A stretch of 64,000 nt of DNA, taken from Proales similis. Taxonomy: Eukaryota; Rotifera; Eurotatoria; Ploima; Proalidae. Positions 34,900-46,600 of the stretch are shown here, piece by piece. The stretch covers positions 1,736,001-1,800,000 of the forward strand of contig JAGVRJ010000004.1 in the NCBI GenBank assembly GCA_019059635.1, in the 5' to 3' direction. The notes under the pieces are model-generated. The model searched no databases. It was not told the origin of the DNA and worked only from the letters and a program-made list of their open reading frames with translations. Position 1 is the stretch's first letter; every line of letters begins with the position of its first letter. The position numbers and the translations under genes are program-made.

Positions 34900-37709
34900 T
34901 TAAAACACGAAGTTTCCTTTAGAGGTCATACGAGCGATTCTAAGAAATATTGAATTTAGTAAGCACTACAGACTAGAGGCATTTTTAAAGATCGTTTACC
35001 TTGATGCCATTGATTTCATCTTGTACTCGATTATACTCGGGATCGGTTTCTAATTAAGGGATTAGTTTGAAAATTAAATCTTATCTAATCGTAGTAACCT
35101 CTTCTTTCTCTCATGGTCCTATGAAGAAGTCCTTCAAGTTTTTCAATCACAAGTTCTTGCCGCTTAACAGTGTCTTCTAAGCCAATCGCCCGATCTAGCC
35201 TTTCCTGCAGCGTTTTCACTTCTCCATTCTGAATGCTTTGCGAAGTCAACAATCGGTTGAGTTCGCGTTCAACATCTTTTTTCTGTAACCCAACTCCCGC
35301 AATAATGGATAAAAAGCTTTGATAAATGCGGCATTTACCCGAAGGAGCTCTCTTTCTAGCCGAGACAATTGGTCTTTGAGAACAAGATTTTCGTTGGTTT
35401 TTATCGCCAAGCGAGTTCGCAGCTCAACTGTTTGATTGGGTAGACAAAAGATTCATGAACTGGGTTTAAATTTCATGCAAGCTAAGGTATAGACTCACGG
35501 AATGATTGATTAAGCTTCGATCTGTCCATTTCGTTTAGCTCCGCCAGTTTAAGTAAGGCACTCTTCTTGTCTTCAAAATTGTTCATTCGGGTTGAAAGCT
35601 GAACGTTGGCCAGCTCCAAATTTCGCATCTGCTGTTTGTAGAGATGAATGTCATCGTTCATTCGCCTGACAAGGTTGCGGTAGGACGATAATAGATTTTG
35701 ATAATATCGCAGCCAGTTTTCCAGATCATTTCTGCAGCATGAACCCATTTAACTAAAACCGCGTGTTGAAGCAAATATTTTGTTGATTTGAAAACTTACC
35801 CGGCAGGCTGATTGTAGAGCAGGAAACTGTGACGATAGTCGACAGGAACGTCAGAAAAGTCGTCAAGGAGCATTGGCCGACGAGTTAAATCTCGATAATC
35901 TGGCTCTGGGTTCATCTAAGAATAAATTCGTTTCTTTACAAATATGGCATGTTAGCCCGATCAAAGCAGCTTACTCTTTCAGGAGGCTTTAAGTAGTTAG
36001 CCTGAAAATCTCCGGAGCTTTCGGGCTAGATTCGAATTAGTTTAGTTTATGTTCATAAGTCGATGGTTATTTATGAATGGTGCCATTTAGAGAAAGCGAC
36101 GAATGTTTTACTAAAAACTTAATAAAAAGAAACCTTTCTTGGGACAGATCTGGATTCGTATTTTGCTTGAATATAAACGGGTTCCACTCCTCGCGCGACT
36201 GAATCCTGAGAGTAGAACGAATCGAGCACATGCATTTTGGAAATACTTGAAGCGTCTATGGTTCTATTCGGATGCTAAGAATGCTTGAGTTAAAAACGTT
36301 AAGAAGAAAATTTGAGTGGAACTGTGTTACCTTTTCTGCTATAACTCTAAGAGCTACTTCAGCCGTGAGATTTCCTGGTGATTTCGTTTGAAGCTGTCCG
36401 TCGCCCTCAACCAGCATCAGCTCGGTACGCATTCCGATGTTGGTCGAATCATTTTCTAAAGATCTGCGACACCTCTGATCTAGTTTGATTGCGCACCAAC
36501 CCAGGGGGTCTCGAAGTCTCAAATTAGCATTTACGACTTTGCGGATAATTAAAATAAAAGTCTGATAGCCGAGCGAAATAACCCAACCTTTCCTGAAAGG
36601 ATAAAACTCAATGACCAATGATGCGTCGCCTAAACCAAACATGCAGTCTTTTTCCTGATCTGATGAGAAGCAAAAATTGTGATTCCACTCAGGCAGAAGT
36701 GATTCTTTTGACGCGAGCGCTATCTGAGGATGGCCTAAAGAACCCAACGGTTTTGGGTTGAGGACATCACGAGATGCATTTGGAAACGTAATGGGCAGAA
36801 AATCCACGAATGATTCGTTTCGGCTTAAATATTGACGCCTAGATAAATTCAGTTTGAATAAATTGCTGGACGTGCTGGAAAGGAATCCAAATTTATAAGT
36901 TACTTATAATCTTGATAGTTGGGCACCACTCGAGCCACTGCATAAATTGAGCTTCGATTAGCAAGTGACTCCTCAAATCGGCCCATAAATACCTTTGGAA
37001 ATAAAGAAAATACATTTGAAATGCAAAGGTTGGTTTTAATTACTTCAAGGGCGAAATATCGATAATCCTGTTTGGTGAATACGCTCTGTTTTCTAACCAC
37101 TGAGATATTGAGCCGAATCTCGTCATTTTGCCCTTCAGCTGTTGCTGGCTTTTAAAAATTTTTCAATTATTTGAGAATAGAAAATGTTGAAAAAGTCGAA
37201 AACCAATCGCACAATAATCAGCTGCAAGTGGTAGTTGTAGAAGGGCTCGAACCAAGCCCATGGCATTCGGTATTCGGCAATATTTCTCTGGCTGGCTTCG
37301 TCGATTATTAACAGAATGAGTTCTTAAGTGCAAAATGAATAGTTGGAGCAGCTGACTGAGGGCTCGGCACAGACCTTCTTCTTCCAAGTTATCTTCGAGT
37401 GTGTCAACAAATATCAGGTCATTCCAAACCGGATACAGGCTTTGAACAGAGACAGTGGCGTTGGGCTTCTCACCAACATTCTGAGTATTCAGGGTATATT
37501 TGGACTGCCTAAGAGCTTATAGTTTAATTAACACATCTAATTTATTTCATCACAGCGAGTGTGTACCCAGTGACGTACGCCTTGATCAGTCGGTTTTTAT
37601 CATCCGGGTTGGGTGGCAAGTTGTAAGCGGAATGAACCAATACTAGTATTTGTTCTTGGCCATTGGGCGCAACATGTGAAATAAGACTCGTACGCGGTTG
37701 AGCAGCCAT
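34900..37709 (-). CDS. CCDC33: CCDC33 homologue (C2 domain plus coiled coil)
   Basis: Begins MAAQPRTSLISHVAPNGQEQ at 37709, running into a C2-type strand (ILVLVHSAYNLPPNPDDKN). Later exons hold AVARVVPNYQDYK, matching the highly characteristic ARVVPNYKEFK of CCDC33; a second C2-like region (LPEWNHNFCFSS, ASLVIEFYPFRKG); then coiled coil with NWLRYYQNLLSSYRNLVRRM and KLEGLLHRTMRERR. The last exon ends TSKGNFVF at 34900. The N-terminal ~260 residues of mammalian CCDC33 have no counterpart here. CCDC33 is testis-enriched; with the QRICH2-like gene it points to flagellated sperm or cilia. At least eight small introns. Exon borders in the middle are approximate. Confidence 0.75.
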
Positions 37710-37915
37710 TATGACTGAAAAGATTAAGCAGGCGTTGGAGCTTCACCTACCTAAGGTGAGCATAATCAACCCACGGAAACCCTAAGAATATTAGGCTCGT
37801 TGAAATATTAAAAACAGTTCTACGGGGCCGAGATTCAGAAGTGTTTAACAAATATTAGACATATGCAAGAGAGCGGTTTATTTTCGAAGCTACGTTAATA
37901 AATAAAATTGGTAAA

Positions 37916-38840
37916 TTAAGACTCGCTGATGTAGAGTCTGGACGGAGAATTTTGATTAGAATCCACGGAGAAATGTCTATAAGAAGGAGAAAAGCAAAGA
38001 TTAGAAGAATCAATTCCGGACGAGTTATAACCAGACGAGTCTTGCTGGCCGTAGCTATCATAATTATCGTAATAAGCACATGCGAGGGACTGTTGCTGAA
38101 AAGGACTGGCGAATGGATACCAGGCTGCATAAGACGTACTCTTCAAGTCTGACTGGTAATTCAATGCCCAATCATTTAAAGGCTGCTCAAAAGCGCTCGA
38201 AGGGTTTGGATTTGTTTTGTTTGAACATGGCGAGCTGTTCGTGTATGGGCTTGAATAAGAAGTTGCCGAGCTAATTGGCACATAGGTGAAACTTGACGTT
38301 TGATCTGAGTCAAACTTTTCTAACTTAATTCTTGAGCTCTCGGAGTGATGGTTCGCAGATTTGTCATAAATTTTTCCACTGCATCTCTTAATCGGACGCT
38401 TCTTTTGATTAGTGTTGCGACGCTTAGGTTGATACTTGTAATCAGGGTACATTCTTTTATGCTCATCGCGGAGCCGGTTGGCCTCTTGGACGAAAGGCTG
38501 CTTCTGCTCCAAACTTAATTGACGCCACAAGATGCCCATTGTTTTGCTAAGCTGAGCGTTTTGCAAGTGGGGATGAGAATATGCGATGGTTTTTCTTGCC
38601 GCTTGAGCCCACACCATAAAAGCGTTCATGGGCCGCTTGATGTGTGATTCTGGGGGACTGGGCTCTTGTTCTGGAAGGAACCTGTTTATATCGAATTTTT
38701 CAAGTGCTGAACTTACCGCTTTTTCTATTGTGGCCGGTGGGTTCTACAAATGCATGTAGAGATTAAACTCAACAGATAGAAAGAATCACAAAAACCACCT
38801 GATAGAAGGCCAAAGATGCACTCGGATCAAATCTGTTCAT
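37916..38840 (-). CDS. SoxE-group HMG-box transcription factor
   Basis: Start MNRFDPSASLAFYQ at 38840; two small introns, then HIKRPMNAFMVWAQAARKTI opens the HMG box, continuing PHLQNAQLSKTMGILWRQLS and ending HKRMYPDYKYQPKRRN. The PHLxNAxLSKTxG and PDYKYQPRR signatures are those of group E (Sox8/9/10). The C-terminal part is Ser/Tyr/Gln-rich (possible transactivation), without an obvious K2 domain. The upstream dimerisation motif typical of SoxE is not evident in the short N-terminus. SoxE factors bind ACAAT/ATTGT and direct neural, gonadal or other cell fates. A 1.8-kb noncoding region upstream contains several such sites. Confidence 0.85.
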
Positions 38841-40651
38841 TCTGGTAAGGAGAGAGTCGAACTGCTTAAGGAACATGAACTACTTGAAATCACAAAAGAA
38901 CTCTTATATAGCAGCTATCACGACGAGTTAGCACCTTTCAGGTATTAGCGTACGGCAGCAATAAATCGGCATATACAAAGCGGTGTGCACTAGATAATCA
39001 GATAGGTGGAGAGGTGCGAAATGATCAAGTTCGCTTGATTATCGTTTAGGCATTAGGCGATATCGGAAAGAGTGAAAGAAGCTCGGCCGCTTCAAAATAG
39101 GGCAATTCAGTTTTCACAATGATCTCACAATCGCGCTCGATTAGCAGAGGACCTTTTGGCCGACAGCTGCCACTCAGCCGCTCTTTTGATTTCCAATGTG
39201 AATTGATAATTGTGAAAACTGAGCTGGGCCTATTCGGGAAGCAGCAGAATTGTTAGGTGTCTATGACTGTGTCTGGGCATAATTGAGCAAGTTTAAGACG
39301 AAACTCTTAAAACTAAAAGACGAATTTCAAAATGAAAACAAACGAGTTCATATTTAAATAGGCTTAGAGGAGCCGGTATTTGCGAATTGTCAATTGGCGA
39401 CCTCGAAATGATGCATATATTGTTTGAGAAGAGAGATATTTGGATAAATGGGTTGCAAAATAAGGATGGAGAAAGAGAAAAAGGGTGAAAAGAGGTAGCA
39501 AGAAAAATCCAGAAAGAAGGAGAAAGGAGCGAAAATAATTTGGTCGGAGGATAAGATAGACAGAGAAGGGCTAACTTGACTGAGAACAATGAAAAAGTAA
39601 ATGACTCTTAGAAAGCTAGAGAATTAACGTAGGAGCTTTGAAAACTTCTTGATGATCATCGGAGCCAATCAGCGCATTCCTTGGTGCGCTTCGGCTCACC
39701 TCATGATACACATTGCATTATTAGACAAGCGTGATGCCCGACGTGATTGTCGTTGTCGTCGACGTCAAATTGGTAGTTTCAAAAATAGCGACTGGCGGCT
39801 TATACGGCTTTAAAATGGAAACGATTTCAATAAATATTTATTTTCTAAAATATTTCTTTGTTATATGGCTTCAATTAAGGGATTGCTCTAGTTTGAGGTT
39901 TCAAATGAAATTTATGGGCTTGGTCCACAAAGAACCAGATGAGAGATAAAGCCACTCAACTTGATTTCAATAAACTGAAAACAAGATAGGAATTTCAAAT
40001 GCAGCTCAGGCATGAGTGCCCAGCTTTCTCTCGTCTATTTTCGTTCTCTCCCTCGCTTCTCTCGCTGCTCTCTCTCTCTCTCTTGTTCTTTTTCTCTTTA
40101 TCTCTGCGTCCTTACGTTTTTGGTGACTATGGTTGAGAAGCTGGTGGTATTTACGTTTAATTGCCATATCTAAAGCATCATTTTCACTCGAGTCAGGTTT
40201 ACATTTGAGTAAGCCTCTTTCGAACTTATGATTGCTTGCCGTAAAGCCTCAATTGCCTTCTTACAACCGATTAGACAACAGATTTTCGCTATTCTCGTAA
40301 ATTTAAACCGTGTTTCTTACGTAACTTGAACGCCCGACCCGCCATAAAATTCAAGTAGTTTGCTATAGCTGAACTAGATGAGCGTTCTCTCTTCTATTCG
40401 TATCTGACCGACGATAAAAGAACAAAACACTGAGCGACTATTTTGAGTAGTTGTCACTCTTTGACTCAATATCTAAGATTTTATTAGCTCTTTGGAATTC
40501 GGTGACCTCGAATGTGTTTGAATTAATTCTAGCGTCCATAAACGCTCATTATAATTAAGCTAATACAAACTTATATTCTTTGATAAAAAACAAAAAATTT
40601 TCGAGTAAAATCAACGATTGAAAACGAACAATGAGCAACAGTAGCACTGTT
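38841..40651. other. long noncoding region upstream of SoxE
   Basis: About 1.8 kb with no convincing exon, the longest gene-poor stretch before 59.6 kb. It contains the Sox-site cluster at 39108-39221 and a CT-rich microsatellite (CTCTCTCT...) near 40045-40100. In a genome this compact, such a region beside a developmental regulator is most simply cis-regulatory (inference). Confidence 0.5.
39108..39221. promoter_or_regulatory. cluster of Sox-type CACAAT sites in inverted repeat
   Basis: TCAGTTTTCACAAT (39107-39120) and ATTGTGAAAACTGA (39209-39222) form a 14-bp perfect inverted repeat; a further TCACAAT is at 39125-39131. ACAAT/ATTGT is the Sox core. The cluster is about 270-380 bp upstream of the SoxE start, a fitting place for autoregulation. 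Confidence 0.4.
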
Positions 40652-42086
40652 TTAACCAAGCCCGACATCTAGACTCATCATAAGAGCAAAGCCGAGCATG
40701 CAACACCATGTGCTCAATTTCGTGTTCCCATGCGAGCTGGCTTCGGGTATTAGGTTTTCGAAAACTACAAATAGCATCGCACCTGCAGCAAATGCCAACG
40801 AGTAAGGTAATATGCTTTGAGAAACTCCGACAGCCCAAGTTCCAACGAGGCCGGCAATAGGCTCCACCATTCCACTAAGCTGGCCATACCTGTATGTTAA
40901 TTAGGTTTCTGCTTATTTTGCCTAGTTCCATAAATGTAATTGCCAATTACCAAAAACTTTTCCAATATGAAAAGCCGGAAGCATAAAGGGGCAGACTAAC
41001 TGCAAGTCCTTCTGGAAAATTCTGAATTCCGATCCCGATGGCCAAATTCCTTTTAAATTTATGTTGAACATCATATATGGTCAGTTCAAATTTAAACACT
41101 TGCCTGGCCTTTTCAAGAGTAGCTGATTTCGTTTGTCCAATTCTTATAAAGACAAAAGAGGTAAAAATTTTGTCAGAATAAGCTAGTAGCAAACTTACGC
41201 TCCGAAGCCGACTCCAACCGCCATCCCCTCTAAAATAGAAGAACGATTACTGAAGAGAAAAAGAGGCTCTAAAATAGCGAGCATACCTGGAATGTTGTGA
41301 AGAGTAACTGCAATTATCATGAGTAGAGTCTTTCTTAATTTTGTGTTGGACTGCGGCTTTGCTTTCGGATCGTACATATCAGAAGAGCTGATGTTTAAAA
41401 CAGCTGCAGATTGCTGATCTCTCTGCCTGAATTTGGCATCATCTTTTTTTTATGGTTGATGTTCTCTTTGTGTATCAACTCGAGCGAATAAGAGCATGAC
41501 TCGTTCCTACCTCGTTGAGCATAAAGATCTGTAGAAAAAGAATCTATTCTTAGACTAGATTGTCGGTGTTCCTTTCTTTTGTCAGCAAAGGCGCTCTTGA
41601 TATAAAAAAGTTCGTTTACAATCGAGTCGATAATTTAAAGCGAAAACTTTTTACCACAAAGTCATCAGGCAGAAACAAATCAGTGAAATGAACAAAGCCT
41701 GTGCCAAGCGCCAATCCGAATAAAACAGCCAATAGAGATTTGAGTTTGTCTCCCTCATGTTGTTGTTCCGAAATCTCTATTGCAGGCACTAACAGCGACC
41801 AGAATGTGGCAGCAGTCATTACACCGGCCGCAAACCCAAGGCTACCGTCCATGAATATTTGCTTAAAATTTTTGTTGCCGAATGAGTCATTTTTGCCAGA
41901 GAGTGCTTCTTGATTTCAAACCTTGTAGCCTTTGAAAAAAAAGACTACAGCCGAACCGGCTGCGGTCAGAGCCCATGTGAACAACGTGCCTAGCAAGGTC
42001 TTGAATTCGGCGATTAATAAAAGACGGAATGGTCATCCAGAACACGTTCAACCCACTTGAAGCAAAGGCGATAGGCCCGAAATCAT
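40652..42086 (-). CDS. SLC39A11: zinc transporter ZIP11
   Basis: Exon 1 ([10 protein letters not shown] from 42086) is cut at CAA|GTGGGT and joins after TTCAAG to [20 protein letters not shown], reproducing the ZIP11 N-terminus. Then [20 protein letters not shown], a divergent cytosolic loop, [14 protein letters not shown] (start of the metal-binding HNxPE helix), [65 protein letters not shown] and the terminal MMSLDVGLG, a ZIP11 hallmark. All eight family membrane segments can be seen. ZIP11 imports zinc (and copper) across Golgi or other membranes. The HNIP element is followed by an intron, so the expected EG residues should come from the next exon; I could not place that join exactly. Confidence 0.9.
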
Positions 42087-42304
42087 TGCTGCTGTCTCAA
42101 AAGTAATCTAACTACTCATCTACAAAGGAATGAAATGAGAGACGCTACAACTTCTGATAAAGAATTTCAAACACGCTTCTCTTAATTTATTCTTTCGACC
42201 TCATTCTTTTTAACTTGTTTCTTTCAAATCGATTCGCCTTTTATATTTATTCTCATAAGTTTATGCTAATTTTCATAGTCACATTTGCAAGCGCATACGC
42301 AATA

Positions 42305-43594
42305 ATGTCTAAGCCAAGGTAAATTCGTGTCCGACCTTCTCTACCAATTTGATTGTTTTTAATTAGTGAAAAGACACCTGGACGAGAACGATTTTGAGAA
42401 CGAATATTCGCCATCAAGGTGGAATAAGCGACTTCCCGCGGACCAAGTGGTGGTAGCACACGGCGAGTATATGAGCAAAAGTAAACCTTTTTGTTTGATC
42501 AGATAAATAGTTTAAATTGCCAACGAGTCGAAGTGAGCCATCTGGCTCGTTTGCAATATGCGCACGTGGTATGCAACTATGGGTCTCATCCGGAGCAATC
42601 TGTTCATTTCTACGCTGCTAGCTTAAATTCATTTCGATTTCAAGACGGCAGACTTGAAACTATTAGTGGTAATTCTCGTTTCTGTAGTCTAGTTCGTCAA
42701 TAGTCTTATCTAGAGGTGTGCTTCTTCATCCAAAACCCCAAATTGTTGGAACGTGATTGTTTAAGGAAAATCCAGAATACTCGCTTATATTCATGGCGGT
42801 TACTGGCAATGGGGAAGGTTGATAAGAAATTGCATATAGTAACTTTAGATTACTAAATAATTTAATTAAAGTGTTCAAGATGCGGGATACATGTCTGATG
42901 CTTTCTGTCCAAAAAATGTTATTGTAGCGGCTATCGGATACAGGCTAGCACCTGAAGGTGAGAAAATCTAAGAGGCTGTCGTACTAAGCATTAGTTTAAA
43001 AGAAAAAAAGTAAAACTAAGCGAAATTGTCGAGGACGTTGAAAATGCTTTGAGACTTTTGTCAAAAATTTCACCTGAAGCAGAGATAGTCATTTGTGGAC
43101 ATTCTGCCGGTGGTCATCTTGCGTCAGCAATATTTCACAGCACCTCACTAGAAGCCAAAGTGTGTGAAAAGATAAAGGCACTTGTGCTTGTGTCTGGAGT
43201 CTTTGATCTTGTTCCATTGCTGGACACAAGCGTGAATGATAATTTGAAGATGAGTCAGGAGGAAGCTCGAAAATTCAGCCCGTTAAGACAAAGTGGCTGC
43301 GGTGTCTTATGTAAAATGAAACCACTGATCGCTTTGTTTTATGGCGAGTTCGAGTCGCCGAGTTTTAAAAGGCAGTCGGAGACTTATGCAACGGTATAAC
43401 ATAGATAGACAAACAGAACGGAAAACCAGAACAAAAACAAAATCTTTTATTGTTTTAAAAAGGCATTGAAAGAGCAATTCGAGTATGACCATGTCCGGTG
43501 TGAACAAATTAAGGAAATGGACCATTTCAATGTTGTCGAATATCTCAACCAAGCGTCTTACCGCTTAACTCAAGTAATCACAGAAACAACCTGA
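42305..43594 (+). CDS. AFMID: kynurenine formamidase (arylformamidase)
   Basis: Exon 1 is only 14 nt (ATGTCTAAGCCAAG, 42305-42318); joined after GAAAAG it gives MSKPRHLDENDFENEYSPSR, with the family motif ENxYxPSRW. Next exons: VHFYAASLNSF region; ILAYIHGGYWQWG (HGGYW oxyanion motif); SDAFCPKNVIVAAIGYRLAP; IVICGHSAGGHLASAIF (nucleophile Ser in GHSAGxHL); LVLVSGVFDLVPL; FYGEFESPSFKRQSE (Asp/Glu region); and EMDHFNVVEYL with the catalytic His. It hydrolyses N-formylkynurenine in tryptophan breakdown, in the cytosol. Complete, with short introns, convergent with the downstream mucin gene. Confidence 0.88.
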
Positions 43595-43694
43595 GAAATA
43601 TGCTTGAAGCTATTAAGACTGGTTACTAGGAAATTTTCAAATTTATTGAAAACTAAACAGTCGATGGGTCTAAACGGGGAATAAATGAAAAATG

Positions 43695-46600
43695 TCAATC
43701 GTTTGATTTACGGACTTGGGCAAATATTCTCAATTGGCAATTATTCAAGGGATTTCCGTCTTTGGTTTTAACTCCGATATCAAGAAACCATGGATCAAAA
43801 TTTCGATCGTCAAGTCCATTAATTATTCTTTCGAAATCAAGATCAACAAAAATCTCCTTGCCAAGTGTAAGTGCCTTATAAGTTGATCCAATAGGGGCAA
43901 TAACTGAATTTAATCGAGTCAAGGAGACTGTTCTTAAATTGCATTGATCCGGATTGTGAACTTCAACAGTACGAATAAAATAATTATCGAATTTAAGAAA
44001 TTCGACGGTTATAAGACCCTCAGACATGTTTGCCTTGATACCATCAGTTTTGGACAAAGGGAAAATATTAGAAATGTTGGGGACGCGAATAACTCGATCA
44101 AACTGGTTTCTGAAAGTGATGCTAAAATCTTTCTCGGCTTCCTCGAAATTCCGGAAAATGTCGTAATTTTCGGGCTTTGAATCTGACGCAGCTGAACTGG
44201 AATCTTAAGATAACAAATTGTGTAACGAAAAAAAAACAAAATAAGCATAAAAGAAATTACAGTCTTGGTCACGAATGTAGACATAAAATACAGATATGGA
44301 GTCAAAAGAGAGTCCAGATGATAGTACAGGAGTTATTTGTAATGAAAAAAACTCAAAGGGCTCAATTAGATCATCTTTCTCAATAGTGAATGAAAAAGTA
44401 ATTTCCTTTGAATCTCCATTCAATATATAATCATCGGCAATAATAGAACTTGCTAAAAATGGGATAAAAAAAGAAGAGAAAAAAACCAGAAAGGTTAAAT
44501 TACCATTGAAATCTTCATCAACCAAAGCTGTACCATCTGACAAGCTAAAGTGAAATTTAGCGAAAACATTATCAAAAGAGCAACCTGAATAATTTGAGAC
44601 AAGTGAAACTCTAAAAAAAAATGTATCGCCTTCTTGAGTGAGGGAAAAGTCATCAGCGGAATAAATAACAGAATAGAAGCAAGATATCGAATCTGGGTCA
44701 TTAGTGGTGGCCATCACTGTAGGCAAGGTTTCAGTAGTGACAAACGAGCCGGTAACATCGGGTTCGTTGGTGGTCGGAGGGACGGTCACTGTAGGCAAGG
44801 TTTCAGTAGTCACAAACGAGCCGGTAACATCGGGTTCGTTGGTGGTCGGAGGCACGGTCGCTGTAGGCAAGGTTTCAGTAGTCACAAACGAGCCGGTAAC
44901 ATCGGGTTCGTTGGTGGTCGGAGGCACGGTCACTGTAGGCAAGGTTTCAGTAGTGACAAACGAGCCGGTAACATCGGGTTCGTTGGTGGTCGGAGGGACG
45001 GTCACTGTAGGCAAGGTTTCAGTAGTCACAAACGAGCCGGTAACATCGGGTTCGTTGGTGGTCGGAGGCACGGTCACTGTAGGCAAGGTTTCAGTAGTCA
45101 CAAACGAGCCGGTAACATCGGGTTCGTTGGTGGTCGGAGGGATGGTCCCTGTAGGCAAGGTTTCAGTAGTGACAAACGAGCCGGTAACATCGGGTTCGTT
45201 GGTGGTCGGAGGCACGGTCACTGTAGGCAAGGTTTCAGTAGTCACAAACGAGCCGGTAACATCGGGTTCGTTGGTGGTCGGAGGGATGGTCACTGTAGGC
45301 AAGGTTTCAGTAGTGACAAACGAGCCGGTAACATCGGGTTCGTTGGTGGTCGGAGGCACGGTCACTGTAGGCAAGGTTTCAGTAGTGACAAACGAGCCGG
45401 TAACATCGGGTTCGTTGGTGGTCGGAGGCACGGTCACTGTAGGCAAGGTTTCAGTAGTCACAAACGAGCCGGTAACATCGGGTTCGTTGGTGGTCGGAGG
45501 GATGGTCACTGTAGGCAAGGTTTCAGTAGTCACAAACGAGCCGGTAACATCGGGTTCGTTGGTGGTCGGAGGGACGGTCACTGTAGGCAAGGTTTCAGTA
45601 GTGACAAACGAGCCGGTAACATCGGGTTCGTTGGTGGTCGGAGGGACGGTCACTGTAGGCAAGGTTTCAGTAGTCACAAACGAGCCGGTAACATCGGGTT
45701 CGTTGGTGGTCGGAGGCACGGTCACTGTAGGCAAGGTTTCAGTAGTCACAAACGAGCCGGTAACATCGGGTTCGTTGGTGGTCGGAGGGACGGTCACTGT
45801 AGGCAAGGTTTCAGTAGTCACAAACGAGCCGGTAACATCGGGTTCGTTGGTGGTCGGAGGCACGGTCACTGTAGGCAAGGTTTCAGTAGTCACAAACGAG
45901 CCGGTAACATCGGGTTCGTTGGTGGTCGGAGGGACGGTCACTGTAGGCAAGGTTTCAGTAGTGACAAACGAGCCGGTAACATCGGGTTCGTTGGTGGTCG
46001 GAGGGACGGTCACTGTAGGCAAGGTTTCAGTAGTCACAAACGAGCCGGTAACATCGGGTTCGTTGGTGGTCGGAGGCACGGTCACTGTAGGCAAGGTTTC
46101 AGTAGTCACAAACGAGCCGGTAACATCGGGTTCGTTGGTGGTCGGAGGGATGGTCACTGTAGGCAAGGTTTCAGTAGTGACAAACGAGCCGGTAACATCG
46201 GGTTCGTTGGTGGTCGGAGGGATGGTCACTGTAGGCAAGGTTTCAGTAGTCACAAACGAGCCGGTAACATCGGGTTCGTTGGTGGTCGGAGGGACGGTCA
46301 CTGTAGGCAAGGTTTCAGTAGTGACAAACGAGCCGGTAACATCGGGTTCGTTGGTGGTCGGAGGGACGGTCACTGTAGGCAAGGTTTCAGTAGTCACAAA
46401 CGAGCCGGTAACATCGGGTTCGTTGGTGGTCGGAGGCACGGTCACTGTAGGCAAGGTTTCAGTAGTCACAAACGAGCCGGTAACATCGGGTTCGTTGGTG
46501 GTCGGAGGGACGGTCACTGTAGGCAAGGTTTCAGTAGTGACAAACGAGCCGGTAACATCGGGTTCGTTGGTGGTCGGAGGGACGGTCACTGTAGGCAAGG

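Noticed and set aside
37711-37870. Short plus-strand frame MTEKIKQALELHLPK with a possible second exon, resembling the start of a BolA-like protein
   Set aside because: The second piece has no BolA features and the total would be too short; it overlaps the CCDC33 promoter.
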